From: Eukaryota sp. TZLM1-RC
Lineage: Eukaryota > Metamonada: BaSk clade
Reading direction: 5' to 3'
NCBI GenBank assembly: GCA_040285825.1
Contig: JAUPSS010000006.1
Span: 1,426,001-1,490,000, forward strand
DNA: 64,000 nucleotides
Shown one piece after another: positions 20,660 to 29,848 of the stretch; position 1 is the first letter of the stretch, and each line of letters starts with the position of its first letter. The translations under genes were made by a program, and so were the position numbers. Below the pieces are notes generated by a model. The model worked only from the letters and a program-made list of their open reading frames with translations, did not search any database and was not told the origin of the DNA.

Positions 20660-23600
20660 ATGCAGCTTTTTGTACTTACTTCTGAGATGCATCGATCAAA
20701 TATACTTCACACCCTGCGCTCGTGGTTTTCTTCAGTACCTGTGGAGCAAGACCACCTAGATCTCAAAAGATCCAACCCCTTTCAATCGTATCCAAGCACT
20801 ACATTTGAATCTACCCACAAGTCTTTCCTTCACACAATCTGTGGTCTTCATAATACTTTGAATCCTTTTGTCACAGAGAACAACATGAAAGCTGTTTACA
20901 TTATCTTGCTCAGTGAAGAATCTGTTGAGATAGAGCCTTTCAAAACCAAGTTAGCTGACCTCCCTAGTCTCCCTGATATGAAGCCTTACCCTTATAAAAT
21001 TAATCTCATTAGTGCCATGTCCTACTATTTGAATTTCGTACCAGATTTTCGTGTTCATTATCTCTTTGATATAGCCTCGAAAAGATCTATTTGGATGATA
21101 GAGTTCTTCGTTAGTGACAAGTGCTTAATGATCAAGAATACAATTCCTATGCTCTACAAAAACCTTATACAAACTTACTTCAGTCGCATTGAAAATAGGT
21201 CTGTTCTTTTTCGAGACCTTGATGAAAGTCAAAAAGCCCAGTTTCTGACAAATTTTCCTTCAGTTTTGCCCAAATCAGTTTCGGAGACCCGTGGGTGTGC
21301 TGTTTTGTTCAATTCGGAGGAATTCACATCAATATTGCAACAATATTCTCATTTTGTTTACAATTTGTTTGCATATCCATTTGTAACGTATTTTGATACG
21401 GCATCTGAGTCGTTATTTAGTACTTATGAAGCACAACTTGTTGAGTTATCAAATATTAAAGCTGCACTACATGTTTCAGCCAGGGAAGATATCAATTGTG
21501 CTCCTAGTCAAGTTTCTCCTATTAATGGTAAACCTTGTTATGTTTATAAGATGGATCCAAACTTTAATATGCGTAATTTAATCAAAATTTCATTTTGTCA
21601 ATTATCAAACCTAATTTTCAATTTGTTAAATACTTACGATCCCATTGTCGATTACCGCTTCCCTTTTAAACATGCGGCTCTCAATGGGCCTAATCAACAT
21701 CTCTCCGTCATTAATTTTCAACCTTTCGCCAGCGACGAAGATGCACTTCAAGCTCTAGAAAATTTTTTTCAAGGAGGTAGGGTACATCCAAGCCTTTTTT
21801 CTTATGAATGTGATCATTCAGTTCCAGTACATTCTGGAATGAAAGACATTTGCCAAGAATTTAGCGACTTATCACCAAAAGGAAAATATGTTACTTGCGT
21901 CCAACGGAAATCACCGTGTATTGGACTAACAACTGCTATTTATTTTGCATTATCGAAATTAAACAATGTGGTTTGTTATCAATTGGAGAAATTTGTGTCT
22001 GATACCCCGGACAAAGTATATGAAAGTCTTATCTATATTAACAGTGTAGTTTTATTTTGTAAGGATTTGCCGTTGAACAATGTACACAAACTCATGAATA
22101 CACTTAGCCAGAGACACTTTCAGTTTTTTCATTTGGTGTACATTGGAAACAAGTTACCGGCCTTGAAAGAAAGGATGTTTCGATACAAAAAATACACGTA
22201 TGAAATGAATCTTTATAGAGACAATTTTATTTCTACTTTGAACAAACGTTGTGATCAATTAAACAAAAAACTAGGACGACATGTTGAAAAAGATTTCTTA
22301 TATATAGGAATTGCATTATTTAAGAAGAGTTTTTCCTTAGCTGAGACTACAGTTAAGAGTTTGCTCGATTCAATGTGGAAGAAACTGAACGATCGAGATA
22401 AAGGACTATTTCTATTTTATTGTCTTGTTTCGGTGACTGGGAAATCAGAACAATTTCCCCTTGATTTATTCACTTCTGAAAGATTTCATTCTAATTTTGA
22501 AAAGTTGCCTTGTTTTAACAGAATTATTCTCCCTGCTGTTGGAGCTGGTACAGGTCTATTTTGTATAAATAGAACTGTTGCTGAAATAATTTGTTCTTCT
22601 TCAACCAACTCTGGCGAATCAACTATTATGAATGCTTTTCGTCTTCTTTGGGATTCTGGAAGCGAAGCATGGTTTCATTCTGTTTTTATAAAGGTTATTC
22701 GAAAGTTATTTCTTAATCGAAGAGGTAAAATTAAAATTCAACCAAAAGATGCTTTTGATCTCTATTTTTTAATCCGATGTACTAGCGAAAATCTTCCTTC
22801 AGAATTATTATATAGTCAGCTTCAATGTTCGTTTTTGAAAATTTGTGCAAAAGAGGGATTCGAAGTTGAAAAACTTATAGATGAAGCCATTTGTATTTTT
22901 AACAACAGTGGCAAAATTGTTGAAAAATTTGGAGATTACGATGTGCCTGAAGGTTTTGTTAAAGAACGTCAAATTTCTCAGTTCTTCACTATTCTAGGGG
23001 ATACATTCCGTTATTTTGCTCAAAATTTGCATTCCAGGAGAGCACACTGTTTGGATCTCTCGTTGATTTCCTATCAACAGGCATTGGCTGAGGATTCCGG
23101 GTCTACTTTTGCAGCGCATGGATTTTTATTGACATATTGTTGTTGTTATTTTTCGGGTAGAAATGATTTGGCTAACCGTTTTTCCACCAGCGAGTATCTC
23201 ACACATGAGTTATTTATTTCTTTAGTTGAAAAATCCCCAGATTCCGTCCTTCAATTTGATTCATGGTTTACGAGTATGGGAGAATTTTTGCTGTCTCACA
23301 GTTTTGAAGCATTGTCTGATGATGAGCAACTAGCAGTTGGTAGAATATGGTCTTTTTTCTTCATAAGTAAGATGTTATCTTTTGACGATCGAAATTTGGT
23401 TTGGGATAATGATACTGTTGCTGAGTATATCAAAATTCCTCAATCGCGACTATTGTTGCAACATGATGAAGATGATGATAATTCAGATTGTTTTACATTG
23501 GCAACTGTTGTGGAGAAAGACCACCGAAATCTATCTTTAGAGGCAGCTACTCTGTTTCTTTACGGTGAAACTGATTGTGAATCTGTATTTAATAATTTGG

Positions 23601-23959
23601 AAGATGTTTTCACTAGTAGTAGTAGTAAAAACTGTACACTAACTACAATGCTCCAATTATATTTTAAGCCTGATTTATTCCGATCCAAGAATTTCAACAT
23701 TGTTCTTATTGATGACCAATTTATAAATCAACAATCCTGTTATCTTGAACTAAGAGATTCCAAATATAGGCTGTGTAAGGCACAGCAGGATTCTTACATG
23801 TTCATGCCAGCTGCGTTGACCAAAGACAGTGTAGGCAGCATGAATGTGAGAACTCTATCAAATGACCAATTGCCCGTCACAGTATTTTGTGATTCAAATG
23901 CTATTATTATTTTCTCCAAAAATAAACCCTACCTTAAAATTTCACCAAAAACCCTGTGA
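20660..23959 (+). CDS. ORF-A copy 4: intact 1,099-residue protein, possible STAND-type P-loop NTPase
   Basis: The only uninterrupted ORF-A, with no introns. Family not firmly recognised. The middle resembles a STAND NTPase: FFQGG (369-373), a degenerate Walker A SPCIGLTT (418-425, no Lys), a hydrophobic strand ending in Asp, SVVLFCKD (462-469), as Walker B candidate, then LFLFYCLVS (583-591) and INRTVAEII (636-644) spaced like a winged helix. A helical stretch with YQQALAEDSGS (805-815) may be TPR-like. The N-terminal 360 and C-terminal 200 residues match nothing I know. The missing Lys argues against normal ATP hydrolysis. Start: ATG 20660 opens the frame, but homology to the type I copies begins at ATG 20885, and the 75 residues between come from leader DNA that is antisense to a retroelement. 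Private changes are FKKSFSL and KPDLFRS. The frame's integrity suggests either recent function or recent origin. Confidence 0.7.
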   Translation: MQLFVLTSEMHRSNILHTLRSWFSSVPVEQDHLDLKRSNPFQSYPSTTFESTHKSFLHTICGLHNTLNPFVTENNMKAVYIILLSEESVEIEPFKTKLADLPSLPDMKPYPYKINLISAMSYYLNFVPDFRVHYLFDIASKRSIWMIEFFVSDKCLMIKNTIPMLYKNLIQTYFSRIENRSVLFRDLDESQKAQFLTNFPSVLPKSVSETRGCAVLFNSEEFTSILQQYSHFVYNLFAYPFVTYFDTASESLFSTYEAQLVELSNIKAALHVSAREDINCAPSQVSPINGKPCYVYKMDPNFNMRNLIKISFCQLSNLIFNLLNTYDPIVDYRFPFKHAALNGPNQHLSVINFQPFASDEDALQALENFFQGGRVHPSLFSYECDHSVPVHSGMKDICQEFSDLSPKGKYVTCVQRKSPCIGLTTAIYFALSKLNNVVCYQLEKFVSDTPDKVYESLIYINSVVLFCKDLPLNNVHKLMNTLSQRHFQFFHLVYIGNKLPALKERMFRYKKYTYEMNLYRDNFISTLNKRCDQLNKKLGRHVEKDFLYIGIALFKKSFSLAETTVKSLLDSMWKKLNDRDKGLFLFYCLVSVTGKSEQFPLDLFTSERFHSNFEKLPCFNRIILPAVGAGTGLFCINRTVAEIICSSSTNSGESTIMNAFRLLWDSGSEAWFHSVFIKVIRKLFLNRRGKIKIQPKDAFDLYFLIRCTSENLPSELLYSQLQCSFLKICAKEGFEVEKLIDEAICIFNNSGKIVEKFGDYDVPEGFVKERQISQFFTILGDTFRYFAQNLHSRRAHCLDLSLISYQQALAEDSGSTFAAHGFLLTYCCCYFSGRNDLANRFSTSEYLTHELFISLVEKSPDSVLQFDSWFTSMGEFLLSHSFEALSDDEQLAVGRIWSFFFISKMLSFDDRNLVWDNDTVAEYIKIPQSRLLLQHDEDDDNSDCFTLATVVEKDHRNLSLEAATLFLYGETDCESVFNNLEDVFTSSSSKNCTLTTMLQLYFKPDLFRSKNFNIVLIDDQFINQQSCYLELRDSKYRLCKAQQDSYMFMPAALTKDSVGSMNVRTLSNDQLPVTVFCDSNAIIIFSKNKPYLKISPKTL

Positions 23960-24155
23960 TTGTTTATTAAGGTAGATGAGTCTATTTAAAAAGCTTAGTT
24001 TTTGTTTATATTTGAAAAACCCTGCTGTTTCACAACTTCCACAATGTTTCAGAACATATGCATGAACCATTGCGAATGAGTTTTCATCGGTTACCTTATC
24101 TTATATTTGTTGTTATATGTTATAGACTATTTTATTTTTTGCATAAATATGTTTG

Positions 24156-24452
24156 AACATTCCTATTGATCAATTATCACTAAAAAGTGTATTCAAATTC
24201 ACCACAGCTCACTTTGCATCATGCTCTGAATTGTTCGGAATTGATAACTGATTGTTCTTCATAACATGATGCTGTTAGAGGCACTGTGTTCAATATGGCA
24301 TGAACTGCCTGAATCTGGTGTATTAAAGAGCCTCTGGTGAAAGATGAACTGTCATTGAATTTTTTTAGTTGATGACAGGGGTGATATATAATGCGATAGG
24401 GTTGCGGACTCTAAAGCTGCTGTTGACGTTGTCTTCTGTAATGTGCCAAATG
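24156..24452 (+). pseudogene. Decayed zinc-knuckle/endonuclease remnant (tail II, copy 4)
   Basis: As 15801-16097, shifted by 8,355 bp. Here the divergence from tail I starts earlier (TTCGGAATTGATAACTGATTG at 24234), so the copy 3 tail is a hybrid with a tail I stretch in this part. Confidence 0.5.
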
Positions 24453-24587
24453 AGAATTAGTTTTTTGTCAATTTGAATTTTATTAAGTGTTGTAGTTCAA
24501 TAAAACAATTCAATTATGTAAGGAGGTTGAAACAATTTTTCTTCTTATTGTTACAAATATTTGTTGCGAAACTCTTTTGAGGAAATT
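24453..24587. repeat. Diverged direct repeat, left copy (tail II, copy 4)
   Basis: Copy of 16098-16232; the partner is at 28847-28986. Confidence 0.55.
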
Positions 24588-25062
24588 CAGCAATTGACAC
24601 ATGGTTATAAAACACGAGATCACAATCCAAGGAATAAATTGGATTTGTTGAGTTGGCATTCATCTTAATGAATGTTTAGTGGAATTACTTCTTATTAATT
24701 AATACTAAGTAATATTTTTTGTAGTTTCCATTTTACAGGATTATAAAGATTGACTGGAGTTTGCTCAGTTGGGTTTTTTTCTGTAGTTATAAAAACATAA
24801 TTCATTTTTGAGTCAAAATCAAAAATATTTCTTGTATTTCAGTACCCAGACTTAATAGCACTCAATTTATTGAACCAACATTCCCTGTGTTTTTGAAATG
24901 AACTGAGGAGAGAATGAAACACAAATTTCAAATTATGAGCCATTTTGATAGAGCATCAGCACTTGAATGAGTAAATCGTATATGTGTAATTACGGGTAAT
25001 GTTGCTTTCTAAATAATTATTTTAAATGAATTAACGTTTAAAGATTACGGTTAACTTTATAG
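24588..25062. other. Tail II spacer
   Basis: Copy of 16233-16707. Nothing supported. Confidence 0.5.
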
Positions 25063-25698
25063 AACATCTTCAATTTAGATTTTAAGAATGCTTTCAATTC
25101 TGTATCTCGTTCTTCCATTTTACCTTTGCTGCAAAAGCATTTTCCTGAAGTTGAGCCTTTTTTCTATTCATTTTATGGAAAATCATCCACATTGGTCTAT
25201 GAAAACTTTGACCTGTTTTCGTCTTCAGGTGTTAAACAAGGTGATCCACTTGGTCCTTTTTTCTTTTGTCTGGCAATTCATCCATTAATGTGCGAATTGA
25301 AAGAAAAATTCCCAGAAATAGATATTGTAGCATATATGGATGACATTTCTGTAATTTTAACGCCGAAAAAAAGAAGATAAAAAAATATGAAGAACCTTTG
25401 GCACAGTTAGGTAGAGTGGAACATGTGAAATATCAGTTTGTGCCGTTTGCAATTTCTCTTTTTGGCAATATTGGACCTTCAGGGTTGCACTTTTTGAAAA
25501 TTTCAAAAAGTGTTACTGAATAGGTCTGGTAAAACAATAAACTCCACTTTCTGGATAAATAGAATTGTTTTCTGCATTTTCAAGTCTATTCCAACATTGA
25601 TTTCAAAGGCGCTTTTAGCTATTGGTGTAGAATATGAACGTAATGCTGTGAGTAGGTTCAGTAATAGTGACGCTTGTTTGGAGGATATTGAATTCTAG
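25063..25698 (+). pseudogene. RT palm fused to endonuclease tail (tail II, copy 4)
   Basis: Same structure as 16708-17343 at an offset of 8,355 bp. Motif A, GVKQGDPLGP and YMDD lie in one open frame to 25380, then the FVPFAISLFGNIGP tail in another. One amino-acid difference upstream of motif B (HFPEVEP for HFPEIEP). The identical fusion point shows that the deletion predates duplication of tail II. Confidence 0.7.
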
Positions 25699-26205
25699 AT
25701 GGTTTTTTTTATCTCAATAATTATTCCAGTTTTAAAAATAAATTAAAGTATTATAAAATTTTTTTTATAGAACTATTTACAATAATTAATCACAAATTGA
25801 TATCAATACATTCCCTCTACCACGATACTGAAAGTTTTGTTTTTTGAACTGGGTCCATCCAAACAGTGATCAGTTGGTGATACAATTTTGTTATGGTTTT
25901 TTGTGCTGTTGCCAGCATAAATTTTGCTTATTAAAAAGACGGCTTAACCTCAAGGAAATTGTGTAAATTTTTTTATTAATTGAGAAACAGAATTATGTAT
26001 ATGGGTTGATGAAAAATTCTTCCAGTATTTCCTCAAATGAGATATTTTGTTCAATAAGTACTGTGCAAATACTGTAATAAATATGAATATAATATACTAT
26101 ATATAATAATTATATTGTGCAACCTTGCCAATCCAAATGTGTTTAATATAAAGTCTTGGATCATTTGTTTTAAGCTTATTTATTGAACTCAATCAATCAA
26201 CCTGT
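25699..26205. other. Tail II spacer
   Basis: Copy of 17344-17849, AT-rich. Nothing supported. Confidence 0.5.
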
Positions 26206-26366
26206 GTCGTCTAGTATGGGAAATATATGGTTTTGAATGCTCAATACAAAACGACTGATCAGAAAATCGAATGTACGACCACTTTCTTTGAGAAGATTTC
26301 CTAAATCATTTGAAAAATTGAGATCTAAAAAAATGGCCGTGTTCTTCCTGATGCCCAAGAAGCAAA
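26206..26366 (-). pseudogene. Endonuclease C-terminal fragment, third lineage (tail II, copy 4)
   Basis: Copy of 17850-18010, with the same DLGNLLKESGR and FDFLISRF blocks on the minus strand. Confidence 0.45.
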
Positions 26367-26556
26367 AATCTTGTTCAGTTCTTCAACTGCTTATTCTTCC
26401 TCCTGTAAGGTTTTAACTGCACTATTTTCGGTCTTTCGTTTCCTTTTTCAATGGTCACATCATTCTGAAGCAGATGAATCGAATTTCATTGAGTACTGTT
26501 ATCTCTTTGACCATTTTTTGGAAATCATTCAAAAAAGTTTCTGCTTCATCTGATAA

Positions 26557-26696
26557 TGTTGTTGTTGAACTCAAATTGAATTAGTAGGTTTCTTTGTATT
26601 TCGACTGATGACGTGATACTCATTTATGAATCAGTTTTATTAATAAACAACAGATTTCTCTCTCTCCTTCGTGTGTTCATCTGCCTAACGGCATCA
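26557..26696 (+). repeat. 5' LTR of TRIM copy 2
   Basis: 140 bp, identical by eye to 27247-27386. It contains AATAAA at 26642-26647 as a likely polyadenylation signal. Confidence 0.85.
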
Positions 26697-26956
26697 ATAA
26701 TTATTGGCCCTTCTTATTTCAGATGACTGTTCCCTCTGTTAACCTGACGTCTCTTTCTTCCATGAAAGTTGAAAGTGTTCTTCTGTTCCTATAGGAGTGA
26801 AAGATTTATTCTTCGGTGACTCCTAAGAAAGAGCTTGTTCCAGCAAGACTCTTGGTCGATTCTTTTCTGTTAGAGTCCCTATCTCTCCAGAAATCCGACT
26901 GCTGATCCAGTGACGATGTTCTTCTCAGACATCTACAATCTGTCGTATCGTTCGCC

Positions 26957-27205
26957 ATGTACGAAGATTTTAGTCTGGCTATGTCAGAACTGATGCTTTA
27001 TGTCCGTATTGGTGACGTCCGAGAACGTATGTCCTGTTACCTGCGACGTTTTTTCCAGGTAAAGAGTAGGGCTTCCGGACTGAAGTTGCCAGACATAGCT
27101 TTTCTGAACCGATTTGCCAGAGGACTTCTTTTCGTAGGTATCCAACGTTCTCATACCATCGATGCACCGGAGAATTTAACAAACCCCATATCTCCCCTCT
27201 ATTGA
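26957..27205 (+). CDS. Small ORF inside TRIM copy 2 (unknown)
   Basis: 82 codons from ATG, encoding the same protein as 3814-4062. It is the longest frame in the element and lies in the sense direction. Preservation in two diverged copies hints at a coding role, though both copies are young and may not have had time to decay. Confidence 0.35.
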   Translation: MYEDFSLAMSELMLYVRIGDVRERMSCYLRRFFQVKSRASGLKLPDIAFLNRFARGLLFVGIQRSHTIDAPENLTNPISPLY

Positions 27206-27246
27206 GCCAGTACTGTATTTGTCCTCAGAAAAATGGGAAAAAGTAG

Positions 27247-27386
27247 TGTTGTTGTTGAACTCAAATTGAATTAGTAGGTTTCTTTGTATTTCGACTGATG
27301 ACGTGATACTCATTTATGAATCAGTTTTATTAATAAACAACAGATTTCTCTCTCTCCTTCGTGTGTTCATCTGCCTAACGGCATCA
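27247..27386 (+). repeat. 3' LTR of TRIM copy 2
   Basis: Identical by eye to the 5' LTR. The target duplication ATAA follows at 27387-27390. Confidence 0.85.
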
Positions 27387-28846
27387 ATAATCTTCCATTT
27401 ATCGAAAATAGGAAAGCAATAAAAACCAGCTGTGTATTTCTATCAACATTAGCCTCCTCAGTATCTGTATCATATTTTCTATGTCTTTCTTTTGCTTTAA
27501 AATCAAGAACACTTACAGGACCAAGTTTTCCTCTGTGAACAACAGTATCATTTGCATCATTACATGAGACAAAGTCAAAAGTAGCTTCAGAATTATCAAT
27601 CCAATCACAGTATACAGCAACTTTATCACCACAACCAAAATAATTCTGAGAACGTGTTTGCTTTAGCAGAGGCTCTTTGTTACACGATATGCTTACAGTT
27701 TGTGCTATATTGAAAAGAGTGTCTCTAGCAGGATCATGTAATGAAGAACGATAAGTTATCAATTTAGAACAATTCAGAGCATGGCGCAAAGTGAGTTGAG
27801 GTGAATTCGAACAAATACATTTTTCTTTTGATAATAGTTGATTAATGGGGATATTCAAATATAATCTCATTTTTATTACAAATGCATCATTAGTAACACA
27901 CAGTCCAAATCTTCGTGGTACAATTTTTACAAAAAGTGAAGAATCTGATGACTGGCATTCACAAACACCCTTTTCCAATAACAATGAGTGAAGATTGTGA
28001 TTTAAAACAGCCGAGCTGCATATATATATTATAAAGATCAGTTTCATACATTCCAGTCAATCGTTTCTAAAATGTTCGAAGAGTGTATTTTAAATTTAAT
28101 AGATTCTTTTCTGGAATATTGCAATACAATGATGGAAAGCATCGACTCCATTTTTCTACATCAATTTTTGAAATTTCTTTATTTAATACGAAAACAGTAG
28201 AACTTTGCGTTATAAAAAATTTTCCCGATCTGCAAATATTTCGGAAAACTCAAAGATTGCGTTTTTGCATCCCCCAATAAAAACACACGAAGTCAGAATA
28301 GAAGCCCTCATCCAACTTAAACCGCCATAATGTGGACTAAGGTAAGCATGGTCTGGAATTTAGAACATTTTACATCCCAAAAATTGTGACAAAACATTTG
28401 CACCTAACTCATCAAACTTCTGAGCCAAAGGAATAGTGGAAAGAGGATTTTTAGATCGAAATATATGATTGAAGTTGGAATTAAAACACAGTCTTATAAT
28501 GGTAAATTTGATATGTCTCTGTACATCTATAGTCATCATTCGGTCAATTGTATCGGAAATTGAGTTCAACTTTTTAAACATTTTTTTGGTAATGTCATCA
28601 TTATTTCCTAAAAACGAACCCAAATGACGAATAGCATCAATTGAATATAATTCGGCTTGAGGTATAATTATAATACAGTTTGAACAACATCATGATTTTG
28701 AAGCAAATTTGTAGTCCAAATGTTGATATTCCTTTGTGCTATTTTACAAAAATCATAAGGTATTTCAATCTGTTCATGTTACTGCAGTGTTTTCAAAATT
28801 GTTTTTGCAAATGGTTAATTTATCAACTTCCATTCAGGTATTAAAT

Positions 28847-28986
28847 AGAATTAGTTTTTTGTCAATTTAAACTTAAGTTTAAATTTAAGTGTTGTAGTTT
28901 AATAATGTAATTCAATTATGTCTGGAGGTTGAAACAATTTTTTTCTTATTGCTACATATAATTGTTGGGAAACTCTTTTGCGGAAA
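28847..28986. repeat. Diverged direct repeat, right copy (tail II, copy 4)
   Basis: Copy of 19657-19796. Confidence 0.55.
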
Positions 28987-29036
28987 TAATAAGCTGAGAT
29001 GAGATGTTGATGCAAGGGATTTGTATTTGATGTAGG

Positions 29037-29109
29037 GTTGGACGATGCGTATCCGTAACTGTTACGTTACGTTAAATAACAGTAACTGGAACGTATTCTG
29101 AGCTCCAAC
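29037..29109. repeat. Imperfect palindrome (tail II, copy 4)
   Basis: Copy of 19847-19919, with AACTGGAACG in place of AACTGGTACG on the right arm. Confidence 0.4.
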
Positions 29110-29164
29110 CGCAACAACCACATTGCTACAATTCTGGGCACAGAATCTAACCTCGAAAACAGTA

Positions 29165-29830
29165 TAAAACTGAATGTACGACCACTTTCTGTGAGAAGAT
29201 TTCCTAAATCATCTAATCAATTGAGATCTTCAGTTCCAAGGGTACCAAAAATTGAAAATGCAATTGGAACAAATTTTATGTTTCTGTCCCTTTTTTCCTT
29301 TTTTTGTCGCTTTTTTGAAAGTCATTCAAAATTGCACTGGTTTAATTTCTCAGCAACCAAGGCTATTCGGTCTTCACCTAACAAATGAATCTTGAAAACA
29401 AAACATGCGTTTGAGATTAGGGCTGTATCCAAGTGAACTTTTGAATAATTTGCTTGTATTTGTAACAAAAAACCGTCTGTCAATTTCCGTCGTATTGTGA
29501 GTTGTAAGAAATTTCTTCAATATCGGCCAGTTCTTCATAATGCTGTTCGTGATCCTAAGAATTATTCACAGTTTGGGTTTGTACATTAAGAGTAGAACCT
29601 TTGCAGCCACCAAGTAAAATAAGCTTCGGATGAATTAACTTCTCAACTGTTGAGAAACTTTTGTGTGGAATTCACCAAGGTAAAAGACTCTAGAAAGTGC
29701 AATGATTTCAGAATTGTTGCTCGTATGATATCAAAAAGGAGCTCATGTTTGAGACTTTTCCGGAATTCAGTGTCTAACGTAAAGAAAGAAGAATGAATAC
29801 GTATAACAAAGGATATGGAGTTGTGTGATG
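29165..29830 (-). pseudogene. Antisense endonuclease remnant forming the leader of copy 5
   Basis: As 19975-20640. Here one A run is a base shorter, which puts FVPIAFSIFGTLG in a single minus-strand frame (about 29240-29275). This strengthens the endonuclease assignment. Confidence 0.5.
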
Positions 29831-29848
29831 AGATGATGATGCTTGGAA

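Larger units (their letters stand above)
26557..27386 (+). mobile_element. TRIM-like LTR element, copy 2 (inserted in the endonuclease remnant)
   Basis: An 830-bp insertion with 140-bp identical terminal direct repeats (TG...CA) and a 4-bp target duplication ATAA (26553-26556 and 27387-27390). The uninterrupted site is visible at about 18195. Between the LTRs, a purine-rich tract AGAAAAATGGGAAAAAGTAG (27227-27246) sits directly before the 3' LTR, as a polypurine tract should. TTGGCCC seven bases after the 5' LTR is a possible primer-binding site; I cannot assign a tRNA. It is in the opposite orientation to copy 1 and slightly diverged from it. Confidence 0.87.
26455..28670 (-). pseudogene. 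RT C-terminal half, zinc knuckle and endonuclease, split by LTR element (tail II, copy 4)
   Basis: Copy of 18099-19480. The thumb is at 28360-28640, the knuckle CIC/HALNC and endonuclease core within 28047-27391. A TRIM-like element (26557-27386) then separates the last residues at 26556-26455. The 87-codon thumb frame differs by two residues from copy 3 (IRLC for RRLC, STIPLAQ for STRPLAQ). Confidence 0.65.

Noticed and set aside
21393-21581. A 62-codon open frame (starting M-I-R-H) that recurs in nearly every ORF-A copy (also 7508, 13039, 30582, 34228, 36054)
   Set aside because: It is the +1 frame inside ORF-A, and its conservation simply follows that of ORF-A. It merges with ORF-A wherever a homopolymer is misread.
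20660-23959. Crinkler/RHS-type effector NTPase
   Set aside because: SPCIGLTT could be read as a decayed GxPGIGKS loop of that family. The FFQGG block before it and the INRTVAEII-like block after fit SAMD9-like STAND proteins better. Kept only as an alternative.
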